Positions 17,923 through 26,513 of a DNA stretch of 64,000 nucleotides are shown in pieces. Source of the stretch: CALSMU01 sp965230225 (GTDB lineage Bacteria; Bacteroidota; Bacteroidia; Flavobacteriales_D; Parvicellaceae); assembly GCA_965230225.1 (NCBI GenBank), contig CBDDKM010000010.1, forward strand, positions 124,001 through 188,000, in the 5' to 3' direction. Each line of letters starts with the position of its first letter. Position 1 is the stretch's first letter. The notes beneath the pieces were generated by a model. It was given only the letters and a program-made list of their open reading frames with translations. It ran no database searches and was not told the origin of the DNA. The position numbers and the translations under genes were made by a program.

Positions 17923-19311
17923 ATGAATTACGATGTTATAGTAGTAGGTAGCGGACCTGGAGGTTATGTTACTGCAATTAGAGCTTCTCAACTAGGATTA
18001 AAAACAGCTGTTGTTGAGAGAGAAGCTTTGGGAGGAATTTGCTTGAACTGGGGATGTATCCCAACCAAAGCCTTATTGAAAAGTGCTCAGGTTTTTGAAT
18101 ACATCAACCATGCTGGAGATTACGGAATTACCGTTGGAAACAGCAAAGCTGATTTCGGAGCGATTGTAAAAAGAAGTCGTGGTGTTGCTGAAAAAATGAG
18201 CGGTGGAGTTCAATTTCTAATGAAAAAGAACAAGATCGATGTGATCATGGGAAGCGGTGTTGTTAAAGCCGGAAAGAAAGTTGAAGTAACTGACGATAAA
18301 GGAAAGAAAACTGAGTATGCTGGTAAGCACATCATTATTGCTACCGGAGCTCGTTCTAGAGAGTTACCAAACTTACCACAAGATGGTAAAAAGGTAATTG
18401 GATATAGAGAAGCATTAACTCTTCCTAAACTTCCATCTAAAATGGTTGTTGTTGGATCTGGTGCAATTGGAGTTGAATTTGCATACTTCTACAACACGCT
18501 TGGTGTTGATGTTACCATTGTTGAGTTTATGCCAAACATTGTTCCTGTTGAGGACAAAGATGTTTCTAAGCAATTAGAGCGTTCTTTCAAGAAACAGGGA
18601 ATTAAGATCATGACCAACTCATCTGTTGAAAGCGTAGATACCGCTGGAAAAGGATGTAAAGTTCAGGTGAAAACTAAAAAAGGAGAAGAAATTATCGAGT
18701 GCGATGTTGTATTGAGCGCAGTTGGTATTACTGCTAACATCGAAAACATTGGATTGGAAGATGTAGGTATTGCTACCGATAAAGGAAGAATCTTAACTAA
18801 CGATTACTACGAGACTAACATCCCAGGGTACTATGCTATTGGAGATGTTATTCCTGGACCAGCTCTTGCACACGTTGCTTCTGCTGAAGGAATTACTTGT
18901 GTTGAGAAAATTGCAGGATTAAACCCTGAAACTATTGATTACGGAAACATCCCAGGATGTACTTACTGTTCTCCTGAGGTTTCTTCAGTTGGAATGACTG
19001 AAGCTCAAGCTAAAGAAGCTGGGTACGAATTGAAGATTGGTAAATTCCCATTCTCTGCTTCTGGTAAAGCTTCTGCTGCCGGAGCAAACGACGGATTCGT
19101 GAAATTAATTTTTGATGCTAAGTACGGTGAGTTGCTCGGTGGACACATGGTTGGAGCAAACGTTACTGAAATGATTGCTGAGATCGTAGCCATCAGAAAA
19201 CTGGAAACTACCGGGCATGAGTTGATCAAAACTATTCACCCTCACCCAACTATGAGTGAAGCGGTAATGGAAGCAGCAGCAGCAGCTTACGATGAAGTTA
19301 TTCACATGTAA
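17923..19311 (+). CDS. lpdA: Dihydrolipoyl dehydrogenase
   Basis: 462 residues, full length. FAD-binding motif VVGSGPGGYVTAIRA at 7-21. Redox-active disulfide in GGICLNWGCIPTK (Cys40, Cys45). NAD-binding GSGAIGVEFAYFY near 180. A second FAD motif (GYYAIGDVIPG) and the C-terminal catalytic dyad in HPHPTMSEAV (His441, Glu446). It reoxidises dihydrolipoamide in the E3 step of 2-oxoacid dehydrogenase and/or glycine cleavage complexes, reducing NAD. No E1 or E2 gene is next to it, so it is a stand-alone E3 gene. A strong terminator follows. The ATG directly follows TTAGAATTTGAT, so the leader may be very short. Confidence 0.97.
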   Translation: MNYDVIVVGSGPGGYVTAIRASQLGLKTAVVEREALGGICLNWGCIPTKALLKSAQVFEYINHAGDYGITVGNSKADFGAIVKRSRGVAEKMSGGVQFLMKKNKIDVIMGSGVVKAGKKVEVTDDKGKKTEYAGKHIIIATGARSRELPNLPQDGKKVIGYREALTLPKLPSKMVVVGSGAIGVEFAYFYNTLGVDVTIVEFMPNIVPVEDKDVSKQLERSFKKQGIKIMTNSSVESVDTAGKGCKVQVKTKKGEEIIECDVVLSAVGITANIENIGLEDVGIATDKGRILTNDYYETNIPGYYAIGDVIPGPALAHVASAEGITCVEKIAGLNPETIDYGNIPGCTYCSPEVSSVGMTEAQAKEAGYELKIGKFPFSASGKASAAGANDGFVKLIFDAKYGELLGGHMVGANVTEMIAEIVAIRKLETTGHELIKTIHPHPTMSEAVMEAAAAAYDEVIHM

Positions 19312-19332
19312 GAAAATTACACTTGCTATATT

Positions 19333-19366
19333 AAAAAGTCCTGACGAAATCGTCAGGACTTTTTTT
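19333..19366 (+). terminator. Rho-independent terminator of lpdA
   Basis: Ten perfect pairs (AGTCCTGACG / CGTCAGGACT) around an AAAT loop, flanked by A5 and T7, 26 bases after the lpdA stop. The A/T flanks would let it work in both directions. Confidence 0.95.
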
Positions 19367-19425
19367 ATGGAATGAAGATTAATTCCCCATCTAATTAGGG
19401 AACGATTTTTGTATATTTATGTGAT

Positions 19426-19836
19426 ATGTTAAAAGCCATTTACACCACTTGTTTCCTTTTACTTTCCATCTTGTCGACAGCACAAGACACTCTTATAGAG
19501 CCATCTGGAGATATGGGTGAATCCATCCCAACATTTGCCGACCAAATGCCGGAATTCCCCGGCGGAGACATGGAGTTTATGAAATACTTATCAGATAGTA
19601 TGAACTTAAGAGGTATGGATTACAGTACTGAATTGGACTCTAGAATCTATGTTCAATTTACTGTGGATACTCTTGGTAATGCCTCAGATTTTAAAGTGGT
19701 TCGAGGACATAACCCTCCGGTAGAAAAGGAAGTTATCAGACTACTACAAAAAATGCCTCCCTGGAAACCGGGAGAGCAAAACGGTAAAAAAGTAAATGTA
19801 AGGTATACTCTTCCAGTAAGTGTACACCTCAAGTAG
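19426..19836 (+). CDS. Secreted TonB C-terminal-domain protein
   Basis: 136 residues with signal peptide MLKAIYTTCFLLLSILSTAQ. The mature part is one TonB_C-like domain with the Bacteroidota hallmarks PEFPGGDMEFMKYLSDS, SRIYVQFTVDTLGNASDFKVVRGHNPPVEKE, MPPWKPGEQNGKKVNVRYTLPV. There is no N-terminal transmembrane anchor or proline-rich spacer, so it is not a full TonB energy transducer. Such stand-alone periplasmic domains are very common in this phylum and their job is mostly unknown. Its stop codon directly abuts the stop of the convergent gene. Confidence 0.85.
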   Translation: MLKAIYTTCFLLLSILSTAQDTLIEPSGDMGESIPTFADQMPEFPGGDMEFMKYLSDSMNLRGMDYSTELDSRIYVQFTVDTLGNASDFKVVRGHNPPVEKEVIRLLQKMPPWKPGEQNGKKVNVRYTLPVSVHLK

Positions 19837-20127
19837 TTACCTACAATCCAAAACTATTTTTAAGATTTTAGCGGCAGACAATGCCAATGCATCTTCTGCA
19901 TTTGGGTATTTCTCTTGTGCTTTTTCCAGTCCACATTCGCACGCTTTGTTGGCTTTATCTCCAAATCGTTCCACCGATCCTTCTTTGCATTTTTTTAAGA
20001 ACTGCTTCTTTTGTTTCTTGGTCCAGTGCTTAGCAGCGGATTTAGCAAACATTTTACAAGAAGTGGCAGATGTAGCCATGGTTCCCATCATTAAAGCAAA
20101 CAAGGTGTATTTAACTGTATTTTTCAT
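19837..20127 (-). CDS. Small lipoprotein, 96 aa
   Basis: MKNTVKYTLFALMMGTMATSATSC is a lipoprotein signal (lipobox SATSC, Cys24). The mature part is basic and helical (KSAAKHWTKKQKKQFLKKC) and contains four further Cys (KC, ACEC, DC), which could form disulfides or bind a metal. I recognise no family. The gene is convergent with the TonB_C protein with zero intergenic bases and starts 32 bases after the next lipoprotein's stop in the same direction. Confidence 0.6.
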   Translation of the reverse strand: MKNTVKYTLFALMMGTMATSATSCKMFAKSAAKHWTKKQKKQFLKKCKEGSVERFGDKANKACECGLEKAQEKYPNAEDALALSAAKILKIVLDCR

Positions 20128-20158
20128 GCTGTGGATTTGATTCCGAAGATAAAAAATC

Positions 20159-21139
20159 CTATTCCCGTTTCAACTGTTCGTCGATGATTTTTTTCTCATG
20201 CGCTCTTTGCATCAAGATTTCCTTATAGGCATAAGCTCTTTTATTCCCTGCCGTAATAGAGGCATCTATCCACTCCAGTGCATTATCAAAATCATCTTTT
20301 AACTCAAAAGCCAACGCCAGATTATAAGCTGCTCTTCCTAAATCTTTATCGTTTACTGCTGATTCTGCTTCTACTTCCCATAAGTACTGAGCCTGATCCC
20401 AATCTCCGATCCTGACACTTCTTTTAGCCGCTTTCATTTCGGACGACCCTGATTTATAATACACCCTGCTCTCTCTTTGGAAACGAGGAGTAATTCTTGA
20501 TAGGTATATATCTGCCGAAAATGCTCCTGCTCTTGAGATTGCAGTATACTGAGTAGGCACTATTGAGTAGTAGCTATAATCGCTACCACGAGCACTGATC
20601 CAGCTCTCGTCGATGATCTTTCTTTCATCTTTATAGTATATTCTCCAAAGTGCCTTAGCATCTGCTGTGCTCGAATTTGTTCCTGGCGCATTGTATAATG
20701 GGGTTAAATTATCTGTATCGAAGTTCTCTAATGCTATTACTCCATCGGCATTATATTCCTTGCAAATTGAGTCCAAAAAGTCTCCTTCCAGAGGTTTTTC
20801 GTTCAAGAACTTTTCCGATTCCAACTGGATGATATCTGCACCCGCCAGATCCAATCTATCGGATTCCCTGATGAGCTTTTCCATATTCTCCGTAGCAGAG
20901 TTAGCACCATAGCGATCACCTAATATAGGTTCTCCTGTTAGGATTCCTTCTAATACATTTACTGCCTGGTTTCCATTACCCTTTTTTAATTTGGTTTTAT
21001 TAACGATAATCACCGTATCCAAATCTGCGGGAAGTGTTACCACAGCAGCCCTTCTAGCCTGAATGTGTTTAGTTTCTGTACAAGAGGAATAGAACAACGC
21101 CATTCCAAATACTGCTAATAAGAGAATAGAATTTTTCAT
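20159..21139 (-). CDS. DUF6340-like lipoprotein with TPR-like tail
   Basis: I place the start at the ATG at 21139, which gives MKNSILLLAVFGMALFYSSC (lipobox Cys20) and begins one base after the stop of the MATE gene. An upstream in-frame TTG at 21148 would overlap that gene. The mature part has a RAAVVTLPADLDTVIIVNKT motif and a C-terminal helical repeat region (RAAYNLALAFELKDDFDNALEWIDASI) resembling tetratricopeptide repeats. The whole resembles Bacteroidota lipoproteins of the DUF6340 type; this is from memory and is uncertain. It is probably an inner-leaflet outer-membrane lipoprotein. Confidence 0.65.
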   Translation of the reverse strand: MKNSILLLAVFGMALFYSSCTETKHIQARRAAVVTLPADLDTVIIVNKTKLKKGNGNQAVNVLEGILTGEPILGDRYGANSATENMEKLIRESDRLDLAGADIIQLESEKFLNEKPLEGDFLDSICKEYNADGVIALENFDTDNLTPLYNAPGTNSSTADAKALWRIYYKDERKIIDESWISARGSDYSYYSIVPTQYTAISRAGAFSADIYLSRITPRFQRESRVYYKSGSSEMKAAKRSVRIGDWDQAQYLWEVEAESAVNDKDLGRAAYNLALAFELKDDFDNALEWIDASITAGNKRAYAYKEILMQRAHEKKIIDEQLKRE

Positions 21140-21140
21140 A

Positions 21141-22475
21141 TCATTCAATTTTTTGTTTAGTCAAATGGTTAAACCGAACCACCAGACTACTAGCCCTCCA
21201 CAACATCCAGGCCATAAAAGCAATCCATACCGAATGAATGCCCAAACCTACTGAATCCATGATGTATACCACCGGGGTAAATATGAGGAAGGTTCCTATC
21301 AATAGTACATTTCTTAAAAAAGCTGCTTCTCCCAATCCTTTAAAAATCCCATCAAAACTGTAGGCTATAGAATTGATGGGTTGCGATAGAATAACCATCC
21401 AGAAAAAGGTATTGAACACTCGCTGAACCTCTGGATCTTCATTGAAGAATGCTCCCATAACAGGATAACTAAGAGTATAAACAATGCCCAATGCAATAGC
21501 TATTCTGACGTTAATTTTCATGAGCTTCCATCCTAACCACCTTAATTGTTGATTATCCTTTTTACCCAGCAATTTACCGGCAATTGCATTTCCGGCATTG
21601 GAATATCCATCTATGAAATAAGAGGAGAACAGCCAAATATTGATTCCTATGGAATAGGCTGTAAGCTGAGCATCGCCATAACCACTGGCAAATCTTAACC
21701 CCAGGATAAATGCAATGTTTAAAGCGAGCGTTCTGATAAACATGTTCCAGGTAATTTTAAGCATGTTCAGAAACTCTGGGTTTAAATTGAAGCTCAATTT
21801 TATCGGGAAAGGTGTTTTGGTGATCATAAAATGAACACAAAGAATGGCCATTACCAATTGAGAAATAACACTTGCCCAGGCGGCCCCTTCTACTCCCATA
21901 GCTGGAATTAACTCGCCTACCCCATTCACCATTAATAAATCAAGCAATATGTTCAACCCACCACCTATTAAACTAATCACCATGGCCCAGGAGGTATTTT
22001 GATACCCTCGAAAAACTCCAAATACACCTGCTATGAATAAGGACAATGGTAAGCCGATAGAACGAATGTGATAGTAATCAAAAGAAAACTGTCTGGTTAA
22101 AGCATTATCATCGCTAAATAAGAAGCCTGATATTTCGGGATAAAAACTATCGGTTAACAACCAGGCCACTACTCCCAGCATCAATACAAAAGCCAACGCC
22201 TGAGGAACCAGAGATCTTACTTCGGTAAGTTTATCCATCCCCAGGTATTTACTCACAATAGCAGAAACAGCTGTTCTTACTTGTGCCAATCCCCAAAGAA
22301 GAGTGGAGATTAACCCCGCAGCAAGTCCAACTCCTCCCTGCGCTTCTGTAGCATGTTCCGGAATACTACCAATAATGGCCATATCCGTTAACCCAATAAG
22401 TGGTTCGGTAATGCTAAACAGAATGGCTGGAATAGCCAAACGGTTAATGTCCTTTGTATTTAATTGATAAGACAC
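21141..22475 (-). CDS. MATE-family efflux transporter
   Basis: 444 residues with about 12 membrane segments. The N-terminus (LNTKDINRLAIPAILFSITEPLIGLTDMAIIG) and the inter-helix pattern (WGLAQVRTAVSAIVSKYLG; FGVFRGYQNTSWAMVISLIGGGLNILLDLLMV) are typical of the MATE/DinF branch, which exports drugs or metabolites by Na+ or H+ antiport. It has the usual length for the family. The following lipoprotein gene starts one base after its stop, so the pair is likely coupled. The nearest upstream signal is a terminator-like hairpin at 22555-22581. Confidence 0.9.
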   Translation of the reverse strand: MSYQLNTKDINRLAIPAILFSITEPLIGLTDMAIIGSIPEHATEAQGGVGLAAGLISTLLWGLAQVRTAVSAIVSKYLGMDKLTEVRSLVPQALAFVLMLGVVAWLLTDSFYPEISGFLFSDDNALTRQFSFDYYHIRSIGLPLSLFIAGVFGVFRGYQNTSWAMVISLIGGGLNILLDLLMVNGVGELIPAMGVEGAAWASVISQLVMAILCVHFMITKTPFPIKLSFNLNPEFLNMLKITWNMFIRTLALNIAFILGLRFASGYGDAQLTAYSIGINIWLFSSYFIDGYSNAGNAIAGKLLGKKDNQQLRWLGWKLMKINVRIAIALGIVYTLSYPVMGAFFNEDPEVQRVFNTFFWMVILSQPINSIAYSFDGIFKGLGEAAFLRNVLLIGTFLIFTPVVYIMDSVGLGIHSVWIAFMAWMLWRASSLVVRFNHLTKQKIE

Positions 22476-22554
22476 CTCTTGCTAATTTGAATACAAAAGA
22501 ACGCAATTGCTATTAATTTACTCTTAGGGAATTGTCAGATTTTCCTGTTTAGAG

Positions 22555-22581
22555 AAAAAATGTCCCAATTTGAGACATTTT
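22555..22581 (-). terminator. Terminator-like hairpin between the his operon and the MATE gene
   Basis: Stem AAAATGTC/GACATTTT (eight pairs, nine-base loop). On the minus strand the stem runs into six T. It lies downstream of hisIE and upstream of the MATE gene, so it may stop read-through from the his operon or attenuate the MATE transcript. Confidence 0.55.
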
Positions 22582-22723
22582 CAACACGCACCAAAAACTA
22601 AATAACTGATTATCAGATGGTTAATTTTACGGCACAAATAATGACTATACTCCATCGAAGATTAATAAAATCCTTTACAGCAGCAGATAAAGGAAAAAAA
22701 TAATAATCGATTTTTAGGGTGAA

Positions 22724-22760
22724 TTAACGGGCGTTGTCAGGGATTGGCAGCGCTCGTTAA
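22724..22760 (-). other. Long hairpin just downstream of hisIE
   Basis: Ten pairs (TTAACGGGCG with CGCTCGTTAA, one G-T) around a 17-base loop that contains five further pairs (TGTCA / TGGCA with one G-T). It begins 12 bases after the hisIE stop. There is no good T-run, so it could be a 3'-end stability structure with the true terminator at 22555. Confidence 0.6.
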
Positions 22761-22771
22761 GTTTTAGGTTA

Positions 22772-23368
22772 CTACTTCTTGTTTCTTTTTTCCAGCACTT
22801 GTACCACGTCCTTTAGCTCAAAACCTTTAGCTTGAAGTAATATCAAATAGTGGTAAAACAAATCAGCAGATTCCTCCAGAAACAATTCATCATTATTATC
22901 CATGGCCTCGATCACCACTTCAACCGCTTCCTCTCCCACTTTTTGAGCAACTTTGTTAATTCCTTTTTTGAACAAAGAAGTGGTATACGATTTTTGATCT
23001 GGATTATTCTTTCTGTCCTTAATGATACCTTCTAATTCAGAAACAAAGCCTAGTTCGCTACTGTTCTCTTCTGCCCAACAGGTATCTGTTCCTTTGTGGC
23101 ATGTAGGTCCCGCCGGAATGGCTTTTACCAAATAGGTATCCTGATCACAATCCAGACTTATACTTACTAAATTAAGGTAGTTTTCGCTACTTTCTCCTTT
23201 GGTCCATAAGCGTTGCTTACTTCTGCTGTAAAAGGTTACTCGTTTAGTATCTAATGTTTTTTGGTAAGCCTCCTCATTCATATAACCCAACATCAATACT
23301 ACACCTGTATTGTTGTCCTGAATAATAGCTGGTATTAAAATATTTCCTTTTGTATCTGTGTAGCTCAT
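22772..23368 (-). CDS. hisIE: Bifunctional phosphoribosyl-AMP cyclohydrolase / phosphoribosyl-ATP pyrophosphatase
   Basis: 198 residues. The N-terminal HisI domain (to about 105) has the metal-binding residues in SLDCDQDTYLVKAIPAGPTCHKGTDTCW-type sequence (Cys and Asp cluster near 72-97). The C-terminal HisE domain has KVGEEAVEVVIEAMDN and EESADLFYHYLILL, the MazG-like fold acidic motifs. The enzyme performs steps 2 and 3 of histidine synthesis (PR-ATP to PR-AMP to ProFAR). It is the last gene of the operon and overlaps hisF by four bases. Confidence 0.96.
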   Translation of the reverse strand: MSYTDTKGNILIPAIIQDNNTGVVLMLGYMNEEAYQKTLDTKRVTFYSRSKQRLWTKGESSENYLNLVSISLDCDQDTYLVKAIPAGPTCHKGTDTCWAEENSSELGFVSELEGIIKDRKNNPDQKSYTTSLFKKGINKVAQKVGEEAVEVVIEAMDNNDELFLEESADLFYHYLILLQAKGFELKDVVQVLEKRNKK

Positions 23369-24117
23369 CGTACTGCTATATTTTGTTTTTTTAACTCTTT
23401 CTTTAATTCCGGGATCTCGATTTCTCCGTAGTGAAAAACACTGGCTGCCAATGCTGCGTCAGCATTTCCCTCAGTAAAAGCATCTACAAAGTGTTGCATA
23501 TTGCCTGCTCCACCGGAAGCAATTACCGGAACGTTTACCTCTTCCGAGATTCTTCTAAGTGCATCATTCGCAAAACCATTCTTGGTTCCATCATTGTTCA
23601 TAGAGGTAAATAGAATCTCTCCTGCTCCTCTTTTTACTCCTTCCCTGATCCAATCAAAAAGTTCCCATTCGGTTTCTTCTCTACCTCCTACTAAAAACAC
23701 CTTCCAGGTTCCTTCTACCAGTTTGGCATCCACGGCCAGTACAATACACTGACTTCCAAAACGACCGGCCAATTGATTAATCAAATCGGGATTTCTAACA
23801 GCCGATGAATTAATGGATACTTTATCGGCTCCAGCTCTTAGTAAATTATATACATCTTCCTCCGATGAAATCCCCCCACCAACGGTGAAGGGAATATTTA
23901 CTTTTCTGGCCACTTTTTCCACCAACTCTAACAGAGTTTTACGTCTTTCCTTAGTAGCCGTGATGTCCAGAAATACCAATTCATCAGCTCCTGTTTTAGA
24001 ATACTTCTCAGCCAATTCTACCGGATCTCCGGCATCTCTCAACCCCACAAAGTTGATTCCTTTTACGGTACGCCCATCCTTTATATCCAAACAAGGGACT
24101 ATTCTTTTAGTCAACAT
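23365..24117 (-). CDS. hisF: Imidazole glycerol phosphate synthase, cyclase subunit
   Basis: 250 residues, a (beta/alpha)8 barrel. The first catalytic Asp lies in RIVPCLDIKDGRTVKGINF (Asp11) and the second in VLAVDAKLVEGTWKVF (Asp near 130). The phosphate-binding loops are GGGISSEED and ASGGAGNMQHF. Together with HisH it converts PRFAR and ammonia into imidazole glycerol phosphate and AICAR. It overlaps hisA by 11 bases and hisIE by four. Confidence 0.97.
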   Translation of the reverse strand: MLTKRIVPCLDIKDGRTVKGINFVGLRDAGDPVELAEKYSKTGADELVFLDITATKERRKTLLELVEKVARKVNIPFTVGGGISSEEDVYNLLRAGADKVSINSSAVRNPDLINQLAGRFGSQCIVLAVDAKLVEGTWKVFLVGGREETEWELFDWIREGVKRGAGEILFTSMNNDGTKNGFANDALRRISEEVNVPVIASGGAGNMQHFVDAFTEGNADAALAASVFHYGEIEIPELKKELKKQNIAVR

Positions 24118-24826
24118 AATTTCTAAGTTCTTGTAGGGTTATTTTATTCTCGTAAATGGCCTTTCCAATAATGACTCCTTCTACTCCAAGCTCAATTAGT
24201 TGATCTAGTTCTTTTCGTTCTGTAACTCCACCACTAGCTACTAGTTTTAATTGAGGAAATCGTTCCATAATTTCTCGATAGAGGTTAAGTGATGTTCCTT
24301 CCATAGCACCATCTTTACTAATATCGGTACAGATTACATACTCAATTCCTTTTGCGGTATAGTTATCCAAAAAATCGAATAACTGAACGTTGGATTCTTC
24401 CTGCCAACCGGATACAGCAATGGATCGTTCCTTTACGTCTGCTCCCAGAATAATTTTCTCTGCCCCATATTTCTCTATCCATTGGGTAAATAAAGCTTCA
24501 TCCTTTACAGCAATGCTTCCTCCCGTTATTTGAGATGCACCACATTCGAAGGCGATTCTTATGGAATCATCCGTTTTAACCCCTCCTCCAAAATCAATCA
24601 CCAAATTGGTATTATTGGCTATGGATTCCAATACTTTCCAGTTAACAATCTTATTGGATTTGGCTCCATCCAAATCCACTAGGTGTAGGTATTTGATTCC
24701 GTTATCCTCAAACTGCTTAGCTACCTCTAGAGGGTTTTTATTATAAACCTTTTTTTGATCATAATCTCCCTTGGTTAAGCGAACACATTTTCCTTCTATA
24801 ATATCTATTGCTGGTATAATTCTCAT
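24107..24826 (-). CDS. hisA: Phosphoribosylformimino-5-aminoimidazole carboxamide ribotide isomerase
   Basis: 239 residues, barrel homologous to HisF. Catalytic Asp in IPAIDIIEGKCVRLTKGDY (Asp8), second acid in CTDISKDGAMEG; phosphate loops GGGVKTDD and ASGGVTERKE. It isomerises ProFAR to PRFAR (step 4). Overlaps hisH by four bases and hisF by 11 bases. Confidence 0.97.
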   Translation of the reverse strand: MRIIPAIDIIEGKCVRLTKGDYDQKKVYNKNPLEVAKQFEDNGIKYLHLVDLDGAKSNKIVNWKVLESIANNTNLVIDFGGGVKTDDSIRIAFECGASQITGGSIAVKDEALFTQWIEKYGAEKIILGADVKERSIAVSGWQEESNVQLFDFLDNYTAKGIEYVICTDISKDGAMEGTSLNLYREIMERFPQLKLVASGGVTERKELDQLIELGVEGVIIGKAIYENKITLQELRNYVD

Positions 24827-25413
24827 GATTTAAGTTTTAAAAAGTTAGCCAATATTTGCTCTCCTGTTCCTCCACTTTTTTCCGGGTGAAACTGACAAGC
24901 ATAAAAATTGTCTTTTTGAATAGCAGCTGCGTATTCTATTCCATACCCGGAGCTTGCAATGGTATATTCCGATGTGGGAACATAATAGCTATGAACAAAG
25001 TAAACGTTCTCCTTATTTTCCACCTGATCGAAAAGTTCTCCCTTCAATGTCTCCACTTGATTCCATCCCATGTGAGGAACCTTAAGTTGATCTGAGAACT
25101 GAAGAACATTTAAAGGGAAAATTCCCAAACAATTCGCATCCCCTTCCTCTGAGTACTCGCACATAAGTTGCATGCCCAAACAAATGCCTAAAACTGGTTG
25201 GTTAAGTTTAGGTATGATAACATCCAAGCCCAATTCTCTTAGTACTTTCATGGCGCTGGAAGCTTCTCCCACACCCGGAAAGATCACTTTATCTGCTTTG
25301 TTAATGGTGGATATATCGGATGTACAAACAGCTTCGTACCCCAATCGTTCCAAAGCAAATTGAACCGACCTAACATTACCGGCCCCATAATCGATTATGA
25401 CTATATTATCCAT
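24823..25413 (-). CDS. hisH: Imidazole glycerol phosphate synthase, glutamine amidotransferase subunit
   Basis: 196 residues, class I glutamine amidotransferase. The nucleophile is in VLGICLGMQLMCEYSEEG (Cys near 78); the His-Glu pair is in ACQFHPEKSGGTG. IDYGAGNVRSVQFALERLGY is the typical N-terminus and PGVGEASSAM forms the oxyanion region. It supplies ammonia to HisF. Overlaps hisB by one base (ATG within the TAATG junction) and hisA by four. Confidence 0.97.
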   Translation of the reverse strand: MDNIVIIDYGAGNVRSVQFALERLGYEAVCTSDISTINKADKVIFPGVGEASSAMKVLRELGLDVIIPKLNQPVLGICLGMQLMCEYSEEGDANCLGIFPLNVLQFSDQLKVPHMGWNQVETLKGELFDQVENKENVYFVHSYYVPTSEYTIASSGYGIEYAAAIQKDNFYACQFHPEKSGGTGEQILANFLKLKS

Positions 25414-26513
25414 TACAACATTCCTTTTGTGGATGGTAAAATCATCTTATTAACGTCTCTTTTTACTGCCATTTTTATGGCTTTCGCAAAGGCTTTAAAA
25501 ATGCCTTCTATTTTGTGGTGCTCATTGGTTCCTTCTGCCTTAATGTTCAAATTGCATCTGGCTCCATCAGAGAAAGACTTAAAAAAGTGAACAAACATTT
25601 CTGTTGGCATTTTCCCTATCATCTCTCTCCTGAATTCAGCTTCCCAAACCAACCAGTTTCTCCCACCAAAATCCAATGCTACCTGAGCCAGGCAATCATC
25701 CATAGGTAAGCAAAAACCGTATCGCTCCATTCCTTTTTTATCGCCCAAAGCTTCCGAAAACACTTCTCCTAAGGCAATGGCCGTATCTTCGATGGTGTGG
25801 TGCTCATCTACCTCCAAATCTCCTTTTACAACAATGTTCAGGTCGATTAAACCGTGCTTACTAATCTGCTCCAACATGTGGTCGAAGAATGCAATTCCGG
25901 TTTGAATATTCGATTGACCGGTTCCATCCAGATTGACATCAATTTGAATATCTGTTTCGTTGGTTTTTCTGGTTACCGAAGCTTTTCTTTCTCCTCCCTT
26001 CAGGAATTCATAGATTTTCTTCCAACTCGTAGTTTGAAGTACTAAAGCTCTGTTCTGATATTCTTCTTCAGAGATATAGATTCCTTTAGCTCCTAAATTT
26101 TCGGCCAACTGCACATCTGTTTGGCGATCTCCCAGAACAAAGGAGTTGGCCAAATCATAATCGCCATTCATGTACTTGGTTAAAAGACCTGTTCTTGGTT
26201 TTCTGGTAGGAGCATTATCTTCCGGGAAACTTCTATCCACCAAAATATCATCAAACTCAATTCCTTCATTCTTTAGGGATATAAGCATTTTGTCGTGCGC
26301 CGGCCAGAAAGTATCCTCCGGAAAAGAGTCTGTTCCCAATCCATCCTGATTGGTCACCATCACCAATTCATAATCCAGCTCTTCGGCAATTTGAGATAGA
26401 TACCTAAATACCCCCGGATAAAACTCCAATTTTTCCAAACTATCCAATTGATAATCTACCGGCGGTTCTATCACCAAGGTTCCATCTCTATCTATAAATA
26501 GCGCTTTCTTCAT
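25413..26513 (-). CDS. hisB: Bifunctional histidinol-phosphatase / imidazoleglycerol-phosphate dehydratase
   Basis: 366 residues, two domains. The N-terminal HAD phosphatase (about 1-165) has the nucleophile motif FIDRDGTLVIEPP and the DRQTDVQLAENLGA motif IV. The C-terminal dehydratase (about 170-366) has IAFFDHMLEQISKHG, DEHHTIEDTAIALGE, DFGGRNW and EGTNEHHKIEGIFKAFA, the His/Glu manganese-binding motifs. The fused form is known from enterobacteria and many Bacteroidota. Here it carries steps 6 and 8 of the pathway. Overlaps hisC by 26 bases. Confidence 0.97.
   Translation of the reverse strand: MKKALFIDRDGTLVIEPPVDYQLDSLEKLEFYPGVFRYLSQIAEELDYELVMVTNQDGLGTDSFPEDTFWPAHDKMLISLKNEGIEFDDILVDRSFPEDNAPTRKPRTGLLTKYMNGDYDLANSFVLGDRQTDVQLAENLGAKGIYISEEEYQNRALVLQTTSWKKIYEFLKGGERKASVTRKTNETDIQIDVNLDGTGQSNIQTGIAFFDHMLEQISKHGLIDLNIVVKGDLEVDEHHTIEDTAIALGEVFSEALGDKKGMERYGFCLPMDDCLAQVALDFGGRNWLVWEAEFRREMIGKMPTEMFVHFFKSFSDGARCNLNIKAEGTNEHHKIEGIFKAFAKAIKMAVKRDVNKMILPSTKGML

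Noticed and set aside
22500..22771. A riboswitch upstream of the MATE gene
   Set aside because: Only a simple hairpin with T-run and a second hairpin are seen; no known riboswitch core was recognised.
25413..26513. hisB as a gene-fusion artefact
   Set aside because: Both domains are intact and in one frame; the phosphatase-dehydratase fusion is a known natural form.
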